Shown piece by piece: positions 8,472 to 15,974 of a stretch of DNA of 19,030 nucleotides (positions within the stretch are counted from its first letter, which is position 1; the number at the start of each line of letters is the position of its first letter). The stretch comes from an uncultured Collinsella sp. (GTDB taxonomy: Bacteria > Actinomycetota > Coriobacteriia > Coriobacteriales > Coriobacteriaceae): positions 1-19,030 of the forward strand of contig CAAELJ010000142.1 of the NCBI GenBank assembly GCA_900756725.1, written 5' to 3'. Below the pieces are notes generated by a model, which was not told the origin of the DNA, searched no databases, and saw only the letters and a list, made by a program, of their open reading frames with translations. Made by a program: the position numbers and the translations under genes.

Positions 8472-9559
8472 CAAATGATGAGCGCCGCTTGCGCCGAAAG
8501 GCATTAGCCACCGTGGCTATCTGCGTTGTGGCCAGCGCTGTTTTGTTGGGTCTGCTATATGTGGCCGGCACGCACCGCTGCCTCGATAAAACGCTTGGAT
8601 TTGGCCAGGAAACCATGGTGTTTTTAAAAAACGCCTGCGAAAAATATGACCGATATGAACAGGGAAGAAAAACCGAGGCGACGCACAATTTGGATGCCGC
8701 GCTCGAGTCGTTTTCGACATTCTTGCCGCCTGATCACGTTGAAGTCAACGATGACCTCGTCGAGGAGTACGTCTATTCCGAGCACCTTTCGGGAATGTTG
8801 GTCATGGACGCCGACGGCCATATGACCGCTCATTACGATATCGACGGTCGCGATCCGCTGATGCTGTGGCGAGAGGAGCTTGCCTGTTCGTCGGTCGCAT
8901 CGATGTATCGAGGCTCCAAGGTGTCCTACTCGACGGTCGTTGAGCGTCGAGATGTCGACTTTGCCGTGAGTGTTGTTCCGTACGGTGATGGCGTAGCGCT
9001 GGGGTATCGATCGCTTGCGCCCGAACCCGCCGATGATTATTCGTATACGATCGCCGACGTGCTCGTGAACAACACATTCCATCAGAGCCCAACGGTGTTC
9101 GTGATGCGCGATGCGCAAATCGTTTCTTCAAACGATTCGACCGTCGATATAGCTCTCGCCCGGCTTCTTGCCGATAGCGGAATTGATTGGAAAGACGAAG
9201 GCTTAACACGTATCGAATATCGGGGAAGTACCTGGTATGCCGTGCGTGCGGCGTATAAGGACTATCGCCTGTTTGCGCTCTATCCCAAATCTGAGGTCAT
9301 GTCGGGCAGGATTTCATTTATCGCTGTCGGCGTACTGGCGTTCCTGGTGTTTTTGGTTGTAGTGCTGTTGGTGCGTATCGTCGCCGATCGTCACAATTTG
9401 GCCGAAAAGGACAAGCAGCTCGGCATCATCAATGCTATCAGCTCCACATATGAGTCGACCTTCCTGCTACATCTCGATAGCTCGAGATCGAGGGAATTAA
9501 CTTGTCGCCATCGGTGGCAAAGATATTTGCCGAGCATGCCGAGGCGTATGACTTTTTGA
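8468..9559 (+). CDS. N-terminal part of the split diguanylate cyclase (sensor and membrane region)
   Basis: The ATG at 8468 overlaps the stop of the binding-protein gene. The frame is coherent to HLDS at about codon 338, then runs about 25 non-homologous codons to a stop at 9559. If expressed as it stands, the product would be a membrane sensor with two helices and no catalytic domain. Confidence 0.6.
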   Translation: MTNDERRLRRKALATVAICVVASAVLLGLLYVAGTHRCLDKTLGFGQETMVFLKNACEKYDRYEQGRKTEATHNLDAALESFSTFLPPDHVEVNDDLVEEYVYSEHLSGMLVMDADGHMTAHYDIDGRDPLMLWREELACSSVASMYRGSKVSYSTVVERRDVDFAVSVVPYGDGVALGYRSLAPEPADDYSYTIADVLVNNTFHQSPTVFVMRDAQIVSSNDSTVDIALARLLADSGIDWKDEGLTRIEYRGSTWYAVRAAYKDYRLFALYPKSEVMSGRISFIAVGVLAFLVFLVVVLLVRIVADRHNLAEKDKQLGIINAISSTYESTFLLHLDSSRSRELTCRHRWQRYLPSMPRRMTF

Positions 9560-10266
9560 CAACGGTTTGCCGAGACATCGTGAGTCCCGAAAGCCGCGAG
9601 GCGGTCATGAAACTAATAGATATAAGCACGCTTCGGGATCGTATGGAGGGTATGCCGTACTTGGATGCCGAGGTACGAAATTGTCGAGGTACGTGGTATT
9701 CGCTGCAGGTTGTTCCACAGCACCGCGATGAGCAGGGTCGACTGGAATCGGTCGTCGTGGCGACGCATGACATCTCGATGACAAAGCGCGCCGAGGAGCT
9801 TTCTTTCCAGGATAAGCTGACGGGACTTCGCAATAGAAATTACCTTGAGTCCCTTGGCGATGACTTGGTGAACGAGTCCCTGCCCGTGAGTGTGATCATG
9901 ATGGACTGCAATTTCCTCAAGCATACCAATGATCTCTATGGTCACGAAATGGGCGATGAGCTGCTACGGCGTACGGCGTTCGTATTGAGGCAGGCGGCAG
10001 GCGAGAAATTTGTACCCATGCGCATTGGTGGAGACGAGTTCTTGCTAATTTGCCCTCACACCGATCGCGAATCCGCATGTGAAGTGGTGCAAGATCTTCG
10101 CCTCAGCCTTGCTGCTGCGAGCGATGAAGTGCTGACAGTTAGCGTGTCGTTTGGCGTCGCGACGGCAGAGACACCCGGATGTACGCTGACCGAGATGTAC
10201 CACATCGCTGACCACAACATGTATCAAGAGAAACGAGAAGTCCACGCTTGGGAAGCAGATTGCTAG
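9502..10266 (+). CDS. C-terminal part of the split diguanylate cyclase (PAS-like and GGDEF)
   Basis: This frame is open from 9481 (LEIEGIN, then the TTG at 9502). It carries a PAS-like segment (NCRGTWYSLQVVP, VVATHDIS) and a complete GGDEF domain to residue 254. No good ribosome site precedes the TTG, so independent translation is doubtful. It is best read as the tail of the upstream frame. Confidence 0.6.
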   Translation: MSPSVAKIFAEHAEAYDFLTTVCRDIVSPESREAVMKLIDISTLRDRMEGMPYLDAEVRNCRGTWYSLQVVPQHRDEQGRLESVVVATHDISMTKRAEELSFQDKLTGLRNRNYLESLGDDLVNESLPVSVIMMDCNFLKHTNDLYGHEMGDELLRRTAFVLRQAAGEKFVPMRIGGDEFLLICPHTDRESACEVVQDLRLSLAAASDEVLTVSVSFGVATAETPGCTLTEMYHIADHNMYQEKREVHAWEADC

Positions 10267-10379
10267 TATTGCTGTCGCCGGTTTGCGCATTGGGGAATGT
10301 TGAATCGGTGCCCGCGATACTTTATCGGTTCGGACGGGGATAATAGACGTCTGAAATTGCTTTACGAGAGGGGAACACA

Positions 10380-10643
10380 ATGATTAGTTTTGATTACAAG
10401 CCTCAGGGCGTATGCGCTCGCAATATCCACCTTGACCTGTCCGATGACGGCAACAAGGTGGTGGGCGTCGAGTTTACCGGCGGCTGCAACGGCAATCTCA
10501 AGGCTATCTCCAAACTGGTCGAGGGCGCTCCTGCCGATCGCGTCATCGAGGTTCTCGCTGGTAATACCTGCGGTATGAAAAAGACTTCTTGCGCCGATCA
10601 GCTCACGCGCGCTATCGAGGCCGCTCGCGCCGAGATCGCCTAA
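10380..10643 (+). CDS. TSCPD domain protein (TIGR03905-type, four cysteines)
   Basis: This 87-aa protein carries four cysteines at 12, 36, 64 and 71 in the contexts VCARN, GGCNGN and TCGMKKTSC. That is the hallmark of the short stand-alone TSCPD family, which is of unknown function. A related domain forms the C-terminus of B12-dependent ribonucleotide reductases, where it is thought to bind metal or nucleic acid. The ATG follows a strong GAGAGGGG site. A GATAAT at 10339-10344 could be the -10 box. Its stop overlaps the ATG of the Tat lipoprotein gene by 1 nt (TAATG), so the two are likely co-translated. The function of the pair is not known. Confidence 0.88.
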   Translation: MISFDYKPQGVCARNIHLDLSDDGNKVVGVEFTGGCNGNLKAISKLVEGAPADRVIEVLAGNTCGMKKTSCADQLTRAIEAARAEIA

Positions 10644-11854
10644 TGAGTATCGCCGACCAGATCAAGAACGGAATATCGCGCCGCGGCTTTGTGCTCGGAG
10701 GGGCTGCCGCGGGCGCTGCCACGGTGCTTGCCGGATGCTCAAAGAAAACGGGTACCAGCGACGACGCTGCCGGCGAGCCGCAGGTTATCAAAGACGACTC
10801 AAAGATTGTCTCGATCACTGATGAGTACGAAGCTGTCGATATCGATCTTGAGCCCGCGGCCTCGTGGACGCTGCCGCTGGGCACGCTGCTGTACTACTGC
10901 GATGGCGACTATGCTGCCGCGATGATGGCGCCTGCTTCTGCCCTGCATGCCAATACGCTTGGTGTGCTCAACCTGGGCGATGGCTCGCTTACCACACTCA
11001 TCGAGGATCCCATTGAGGGAACCGGTTATGCGTTTTACGACGTTCGCGCTGGTGATGGCGTGTTCGCGTGGGTCGAGATGAACTTTGCCAATGCGTCTTG
11101 GAAACTCTATGCGCAAAACCTTGCAGGCTCCTCCCTTACCGGCAACGCTGTCGAGCTCGACCGCGGTGGCGAAAACTACGATCCGCCGCTCTTCACAGCG
11201 TATGGGTCGTCGGTCATCTGGTATAAGATGCCTTCGTCCGGCGGCACCAAGACGAGTGACGATTCGTACTGCTACCGTCAGTCGCCCAGCGAGTCCAAGC
11301 CTGAGACTATTTGGAAGTCGACGGGCCGTTTCGCATCCGCTCCGCGTGTGAGCGACGGCATCCTGACCATCTCGCCCCGCGTGCACAATGATGAGGGCGT
11401 CTATTACGGTATGACGGCGATCGACCTGACTGACGGCAACAACACGAAGCGAGCTCAGCTGGTGCTTCCTTCGTCGGTTTCGCCTTTCGAGGCCGTGTAT
11501 ATGGGCGACACCTTCGTGTTCTCCATTGAGGCGACGTATAGCGGTGTGGGTAGCCTGGGCAATATGGGCACCTATATCGGTAACGAGGGTGGGCCGTACC
11601 TCTTCCTTTCGCGTGAGCCGCTCGCGTGCGCTGCGGGAAGGAAAAATAAATACCTGGTCAAAGTTCAGGCGTCGCATTTTTTGATTGACACTTCGGCTAA
11701 GACCTACGGCTCGCTTCTGTCGCCCGACCGAGCCTTGGAGTATGGCGATTATCCTGCTACGGCGGGTAAATCGAACTCATTCTTAACGTACGCAACGGTG
11801 CGTAACAGCCAGGGAATTCCCGAGACGGTTACCGCTCGCTTGTTCTCTCTTTAG
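10643..11854 (+). CDS. Tat-exported lipoprotein, beta-propeller-like, unknown function
   Basis: The ATG at 10643, coupled to the upstream stop, gives 403 aa starting MSIADQIKNGISRRGF. It has a twin-arginine motif (SRRGF, 12-16), a hydrophobic core and a lipobox LAGC with Cys32, so it should be exported folded by Tat and lipid-anchored outside the membrane. An upstream in-frame start at 10589 would bury the signal and is rejected. The mature part has recurring beta-rich blocks with W, Y and G (SWTLPLG, VFAWVEMN, SVIWYKMP, KPETIWKS, DTFVFSIEA), which suggest a propeller, but no named family is recognised. Tat export hints at a cofactor or fast folding. No clear terminator follows. Confidence 0.8.
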   Translation: MSIADQIKNGISRRGFVLGGAAAGAATVLAGCSKKTGTSDDAAGEPQVIKDDSKIVSITDEYEAVDIDLEPAASWTLPLGTLLYYCDGDYAAAMMAPASALHANTLGVLNLGDGSLTTLIEDPIEGTGYAFYDVRAGDGVFAWVEMNFANASWKLYAQNLAGSSLTGNAVELDRGGENYDPPLFTAYGSSVIWYKMPSSGGTKTSDDSYCYRQSPSESKPETIWKSTGRFASAPRVSDGILTISPRVHNDEGVYYGMTAIDLTDGNNTKRAQLVLPSSVSPFEAVYMGDTFVFSIEATYSGVGSLGNMGTYIGNEGGPYLFLSREPLACAAGRKNKYLVKVQASHFLIDTSAKTYGSLLSPDRALEYGDYPATAGKSNSFLTYATVRNSQGIPETVTARLFSL

Positions 11855-12007
11855 TCTCCGAGGGGTTAAAAAGGCGTCGACAGGGGAATAAGCGCGTTGT
11901 GACTATGAGTACCGCCCGCCGAGCTGTCGCGCCCATGCGATACCCGGTGGGCTCAGGTGCGTTAAAATGAGCTTGTTCTTAGCTAATTGAGACAGGGGGG
12001 CCGTGTT

Positions 12008-12730
12008 ATGGCTTCAGATGCAAAAAAGATTCTGCTGGTCGAGGATGAGAAGGCAATCCGTGACGCTGTCGCTGCCTATCTCGAGCGCGAGGGCTATTGG
12101 GTTGTGGGCGTGGGCGACGGCCAGTCTGCGATCGAGGAGTTCGAGAAGCATCAGTTCGACCTGGTCGTGCTCGACCTCATGCTCCCTAAGATTCCCGGCG
12201 AGCGCGTTTGCCGCACCATTCGCGACACCTCGGATGTCCCCATCATTATGCTGACGGCCAAGGGCGAGATCGAGGACCGTATTATCGGCCTTGAGCTCGG
12301 AGCCGACGACTATCTGATCAAGCCGTTCTCGCCGCGCGAGCTTGTTGCGCGCGTACGCGCCTTGTTCCGCCGTGCCCACCAGGCCGATGAGCCGGCCGTC
12401 GAGGTGCTCGACTTTGGCGATCTGGTCATCGACATCTCGGGCCACAAGATTTTGGTCGAGGGCAAAGAAGTCGACCTGACAGCTTCCGAGTTTAAGCTGC
12501 TCACCACGCTTGCCCGTCACCCCGGACGCGTCTACAACCGCATGGAGCTGGTCGAGAAGGTGCTCGGCTACGACTTTGAGGGTTACGAGCGCACCATCGA
12601 CAGCCACGTGAAGAACCTTCGCGCCAAGCTGGGTGACGACCCCAAGAAGCCCAAGTGGCTCTACACCGTTCACGGTGTCGGCTACCGCTTCGAGGCTCCG
12701 GCAAAGACCGATAAGTCGGACGAGAAATAA
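12008..12730 (+). CDS. OmpR/PhoB-family response regulator
   Basis: This is a 240-aa DNA-binding regulator. The receiver domain (about 7-118) has acidic residues Glu12 and Asp13, phospho-acceptor Asp56 (VVLDLMLP), Thr83 and Lys105 (LIKPF). A winged-helix output domain follows (about 130-230), with ASEFKLLTTLARHPGRV and the typical ending VHGVGYRF. The ATG at 12008 is chosen because GGGGGG lies 8 nt ahead; a TTG at 11987 would add seven residues before the normal start of the fold. The kinase gene begins 12 nt after the stop, so the two form one operon and one two-component system. TAAAAT at 11963-11968 may be the -10 box. The target genes are not identifiable. Confidence 0.95.
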   Translation: MASDAKKILLVEDEKAIRDAVAAYLEREGYWVVGVGDGQSAIEEFEKHQFDLVVLDLMLPKIPGERVCRTIRDTSDVPIIMLTAKGEIEDRIIGLELGADDYLIKPFSPRELVARVRALFRRAHQADEPAVEVLDFGDLVIDISGHKILVEGKEVDLTASEFKLLTTLARHPGRVYNRMELVEKVLGYDFEGYERTIDSHVKNLRAKLGDDPKKPKWLYTVHGVGYRFEAPAKTDKSDEK

Positions 12731-12742
12731 AGGAAATCACAT

Positions 12743-14308
12743 ATGACACCTGCGCGCTTTGAAATCGGGCAAAAGCATAAGCAGGAGAACGAGGCGGGTT
12801 CCAAGGCTAGTTGGAACACGCCTCGTTCCGATTCACGGCCAACGATGAGCTATCCCTCGCGCATGGCCCTGGCTTTTGCCCTGACATCGCTCATGACGGT
12901 ACTGGTGCTGGTGGGCGTAGTCTCCGTTGTGTGGGGTACGGTTTTTTCGGACTACACGCGCTCCAATATTGTCGAAATCGCCAATTCCGCTGCCGAAAAG
13001 CTGGCAACGTCATATGAGGAAAACGGTTCTTGGACTGCGGGGGAGCTGCGTACGGTCGCGACATCGAGTTTGGTGTCCGACGATCTTGGTATGCAGGTCG
13101 TCAACAAAAAGGGCGTTGTCGTCTACGACGACTCGTGGCCCTCGGCAAGCGCTACCGCCGATGTACGCGAAAATCAGGCGACGACCGACGGTACGAGCGG
13201 AAAGAAGGCATCGCACAGTCCAGTCTCGTCTGCTCCCACCGATTCCAATAGTGTTGCCAACGTTGAGATCGTGACGTCCTCCGGCGAGCACGTGGGTCAG
13301 GTCAAATTGTGGGCGATTGGCTCCGATGCCCTGCTCACCAGGGCAGACTCAGCATTCAGAGAGAAGACCTTTAACGCCATGGCCCTTGCCGCGGTTGTGG
13401 CCGTCTGCATCTCGGTCGTTATCGGATCGCTCATGTCGCGCATGCTCACCAAGCCGATTCATCGTATTACCAGCACGGCCAAGCAAATTCGCGATGGCGA
13501 TCTATCTGCTCGCACGGGCTTGCGAGGCGATGACGAAATCGATCAGCTGGGAGAGACCTTTGACGAGATGGCCACCTCGCTCGAGAAGGATATGAAGCAC
13601 GAAAAGCGCCTGACCTCGGATGTCGCGCACGAGCTTCGCACACCGCTTATGGCCATGCTTGCAACGGTCGAGGCCATGCAGGACGGCGTGTACCCCACCG
13701 ACGACGAACACCTGGAGACAGTCGCATCCGAGACGCGTCGTCTGGCCCGTCTGGTGCAGCAGATGCTCGACCTGTCGCGCATGGAAAACAGTACCGCGCC
13801 GCTCAACCTGGAGCCGGTGGATATGGTGCCGTTTGTGCGTTCGATTGTGAATGGCCAGGAGCGCCTGTTTGCCGACCGTGACCTGCGTTTGCGTTTTGCA
13901 GATGAGACGCAGGGACACGACGATGTCGTCGAGGCCGATCCCGACATGATCACGCAGTGCGTCATCAACCTTATGAGCAACGCCATGCGCTACACCCCCG
14001 AGGGCGGATGGGTCGTGGTGTCGGTGCTCAGCGACCGTAAACACGTCGATATTGCGGTCTCGGACACGGGTATCGGTATTGCCAAGGACGATCTGTCGCG
14101 CATTTTCGGACGTTTTTGGCGTGCCGACGCCAGCCGCGCCCGCGAAGCTGGCGGCCTGGGCGTTGGCCTCGCCGTAACTAAACAGATTGTCGAGCGTCAT
14201 CACGGCTACATATCCGTGGAGTCGGAGCTTGGAAAGGGTACGACTTTTACGATTCATCTGCCTCGCGAGCACACGGCGGACGCGGCATCTACTACAATGG
14301 AGCACTAG
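12743..14308 (+). CDS. Sensor histidine kinase (HAMP-HisKA-HATPase)
   Basis: This 521-aa membrane kinase is the partner of the preceding regulator. Helix one is at about 41-65. The extracytoplasmic sensor (about 66-210) includes a Ser/Thr-rich low-complexity stretch near 132-170. Helix two is at about 212-232, followed by a HAMP domain, HisKA with phospho-His296 (SDVAHELRTP), an N-box (NLMSNAMRYTP, 409-419), DTGIG (441-445) and GLGVGL (471-476). All key residues are present. The ATG at 12743 has an AAAGGA site. An ATG at 12845 (residue 35, MSYPSRMAL) lies just before helix one and would give a more usual N-terminus, but its ribosome site is weak. The 34 extra residues are encoded over a strong hairpin. 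The signal sensed is unknown. Confidence 0.94.
   Translation: MTPARFEIGQKHKQENEAGSKASWNTPRSDSRPTMSYPSRMALAFALTSLMTVLVLVGVVSVVWGTVFSDYTRSNIVEIANSAAEKLATSYEENGSWTAGELRTVATSSLVSDDLGMQVVNKKGVVVYDDSWPSASATADVRENQATTDGTSGKKASHSPVSSAPTDSNSVANVEIVTSSGEHVGQVKLWAIGSDALLTRADSAFREKTFNAMALAAVVAVCISVVIGSLMSRMLTKPIHRITSTAKQIRDGDLSARTGLRGDDEIDQLGETFDEMATSLEKDMKHEKRLTSDVAHELRTPLMAMLATVEAMQDGVYPTDDEHLETVASETRRLARLVQQMLDLSRMENSTAPLNLEPVDMVPFVRSIVNGQERLFADRDLRLRFADETQGHDDVVEADPDMITQCVINLMSNAMRYTPEGGWVVVSVLSDRKHVDIAVSDTGIGIAKDDLSRIFGRFWRADASRAREAGGLGVGLAVTKQIVERHHGYISVESELGKGTTFTIHLPREHTADAASTTMEH
12787..12828 (+). other. Strong hairpin inside the 5' coding end of the kinase gene
   Basis: An 18-bp stem with a single mismatch (12787-12804 with 12811-12828) closes a 6-nt loop GGCTAG. 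It covers codons 15-29 of the longer kinase frame, between its strong ribosome site and the alternative ATG at 12845. There is no T-tract, so it is not a standard terminator. It could limit kinase relative to regulator expression, or mark an RNA-processing site. Confidence 0.6.
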
Positions 14309-14367
14309 CTTTTCGCTATTCGGTGAAGGAGGGGTTTCGTCCCTGCCGCTCCGAGTTTGCGAAAACG

Positions 14368-14385
14368 TGCGGGAAAGAACCCGCA
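14368..14385 (+). other. Small hairpin in the purC leader
   Basis: TGCGGG and CCCGCA pair over 6 bp around AAAGAA, 32 nt before the chosen purC start. No strong T-run follows (only TTTT at 14397-14400), so termination is uncertain. The 109 bp between the kinase stop and purC show no other clear signal, so purC may have its own weak promoter or be read through from the kinase. Confidence 0.3.
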
Positions 14386-14417
14386 TTACTGTCGTATTTT
14401 GGTAAGGAGTGACTCAC

Positions 14418-15305
14418 GTGACTACGATGGAGCGTCGTCCGGATTCCCGTGGCAAGGTTCGTGATATCTACGATGCCGGTGAAAACCTGCTGATGGTCGC
14501 CACCGACCGCATTTCTGCGTTCGACTTTATTCTCCCCGACGAGATTCCGTTTAAGGGAGAGGTGCTCAATCGCATCTCGGCATTCTGGTTCGATAAGTTT
14601 GCCGACATTGTTCCTAACCACCTCGTCTCCATCGACCCGGCGGATTTCCCCGAGGAGTTTGCCGAGTATCGTGACTACCTCGCAGGCCGCGCCATGCTGG
14701 TCAAGAAGGCCCAGACGATTCCTATCGAGTGCATCGTCCGCGGCTATCTGACCGGTTCGGGCAAGAAGACCTATGACGAGAACGGCACCGTCTGCGGCAT
14801 CCAGCTGCCTGAGGGCCTAACCGAGGCCTCCAAGCTCCCCGAGCCGCTGTTCACCCCGTCCACGAAGGCCGAGATCGGTGATCACGACGAGAACATCTCG
14901 TTCGAGCGTTGCTGTGAGATCGTGGGTGAGGACATCGCCACGCAGATTCGCGACCTGTCCCTCAAGATTTACAAGGCCGCTGCCGAGTATGCCGCGACCC
15001 GTGGCATCATCATCGCCGACACCAAGTTTGAGTTTGGTGTCATCGATGGCAAGGTCACGCTGATCGACGAGTGCCTCACGCCCGACTCCAGCCGTTTCTG
15101 GCCTGCTGCCAGCTACGAGGAGGGCAAGATCCAGCCTAGCTACGACAAGCAATTCGTCCGCAATTGGCTCAAAGCCAACTGGGATATGACGGGGGAGACC
15201 CCGCACCTGCCCGCCGAGGTCATCGATGGCACGTCCGAGCGCTATCGCGAGGCCTTCCAGATCATCACGGGCTCCCAGTTCACAAGCATGAAGGAGAACG
15301 CATAA
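14418..15305 (+). CDS. purC: Phosphoribosylaminoimidazole-succinocarboxamide synthase
   Basis: This 295-aa enzyme uses ATP to join CAIR and aspartate to give SAICAR, the substrate of PurB. Both family signatures are present: TIPIECIVRGYLTGS (about 100-114) and IIADTKFEFG (about 198-207). DSSRFWP and SYDKQFVRNWL are also typical. The GTG at 14418 is preferred because TAAGGAG lies 8 nt upstream; the GTG at 14409 overlaps that site, and the ATG a few codons later has no good site. The length fits the eukaryote-like 295-300-aa bacterial form. The next gene starts at the first base after its stop, so the two are one transcript. Confidence 0.96.
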   Translation: MTTMERRPDSRGKVRDIYDAGENLLMVATDRISAFDFILPDEIPFKGEVLNRISAFWFDKFADIVPNHLVSIDPADFPEEFAEYRDYLAGRAMLVKKAQTIPIECIVRGYLTGSGKKTYDENGTVCGIQLPEGLTEASKLPEPLFTPSTKAEIGDHDENISFERCCEIVGEDIATQIRDLSLKIYKAAAEYAATRGIIIADTKFEFGVIDGKVTLIDECLTPDSSRFWPAASYEEGKIQPSYDKQFVRNWLKANWDMTGETPHLPAEVIDGTSERYREAFQIITGSQFTSMKENA

Positions 15306-15881
15306 GTGAGTACCCGTAGCGCCACGAACAAGCGCACGCAATCCCACGAAGTTACCGGGGTTGCGCGCAAGTCCGCCGCATCTGCTAAGCCCGCCCGCCA
15401 GGCAGCGAGCTCCGTTCGCGTCGTGCCGGCTTCGTCTAAAGCCCGCCGCAAAGAGCTCGAGAAGGGTGAAAACCTGGAAGGCCTTTCCAAGGAGGAGAAA
15501 CGCGCCCGCAAGGCCAAACAGCGCGCTCGCGAGGATCGTATCTACACGGTGTCGAATATTCTCCTCAAGCAGGATGAGGACTACACCAAGCGCCGTCGTA
15601 TCTGGTGGGCCGTGCTCGCCATCGGCATGGTACTCGTCGTGGCAATTGGGGCTTCGCTCTACTTCGCTCCCGGCGGCACGGTGTCCAGTCCCGTCCAGAT
15701 GGTCGGCATCGTCTTGTCCTATGTCATCATCCTGGGTGACTTTATCTACGACTTCGTTCGTATTCGTCCCCTGCGTAACATGTACCGCACGCAGGCTGAG
15801 GGCATGTCCGAGAACAAGCTCAACGCTCTTATTGAGCGCGCGGCTGCCGAGGAGGACAAGAAGGCCTCCAAGAAGAAGTAG
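15306..15881 (+). CDS. Small membrane protein with basic N-terminal tail, unknown
   Basis: This 191-aa protein has a long, Lys/Arg-rich, mostly disordered-looking N-terminal part (1-98, with RRKELEKGENLEG and a KEEKRARKAKQRARE helix), then two membrane helices (about 100-120 and 130-150), and a charged helical tail (165-191) ending in KKASKKK. Both ends probably face the cytoplasm. The start is a GTG directly after the purC TAA, served by AAGGAG inside the last purC codons, so translation is coupled. No family is recognised. A role in purine metabolism is not implied by the protein itself. A terminator follows. Confidence 0.75.
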   Translation: MSTRSATNKRTQSHEVTGVARKSAASAKPARQAASSVRVVPASSKARRKELEKGENLEGLSKEEKRARKAKQRAREDRIYTVSNILLKQDEDYTKRRRIWWAVLAIGMVLVVAIGASLYFAPGGTVSSPVQMVGIVLSYVIILGDFIYDFVRIRPLRNMYRTQAEGMSENKLNALIERAAAEEDKKASKKK

Positions 15882-15912
15882 CGTTTGTATCCATACTTAT
15901 CGCTAAGATATA

Positions 15913-15942
15913 AGGCGCGTCGTTTTTGCGGCGCGCCTTTTT
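15913..15942 (+). terminator. Intrinsic terminator of the purC transcript
   Basis: A 9-bp GC stem with one G-U pair (GGCGCGTCG with CGGCGCGCC) and a 6-nt loop is followed by five T residues, 32 nt after the small membrane protein stop. Confidence 0.88.
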
Positions 15943-15974
15943 ACTGTTCTATATATAGATAGATGGAGTGGCAC

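Larger units (their letters stand above)
8468..10266 (+). pseudogene. Frameshifted transmembrane PAS-GGDEF diguanylate cyclase
   Basis: Two overlapping frames together encode one protein of about 599 aa. The first frame gives a membrane helix (about 11-34), an extracytoplasmic sensor region (35-275, possibly Cache-like), a second helix (about 279-303) and the start of a PAS-like domain. Near 9479-9483 the reading must step back 1 nt, as if one base (such as a C of AGC-CTC) were lost. The second frame then continues the PAS domain and a GGDEF domain with DKLTGLRNR and an intact RIGGDEF (about 521-525). An RxxD inhibitory site is not seen: the aligned position reads GEKF. The intact enzyme would make cyclic di-GMP, presumably in response to the coupled binding protein upstream. 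A sequencing error or phase variation could give the same picture, so 'pseudogene' is provisional. Confidence 0.75.

Noticed and set aside
12787..12828. Intrinsic terminator between regulator and kinase
   Set aside because: The stem is strong but there is no T-tract and it lies inside an open frame with a good ribosome site.
13502..14386. Long minus-strand open frames opposite the histidine kinase, and similar ones opposite the Tat lipoprotein (10799-11677), purB (6049-6780, 6787-7329) and the response regulator (12014-12673)
   Set aside because: All are shadows of well-supported plus-strand genes.
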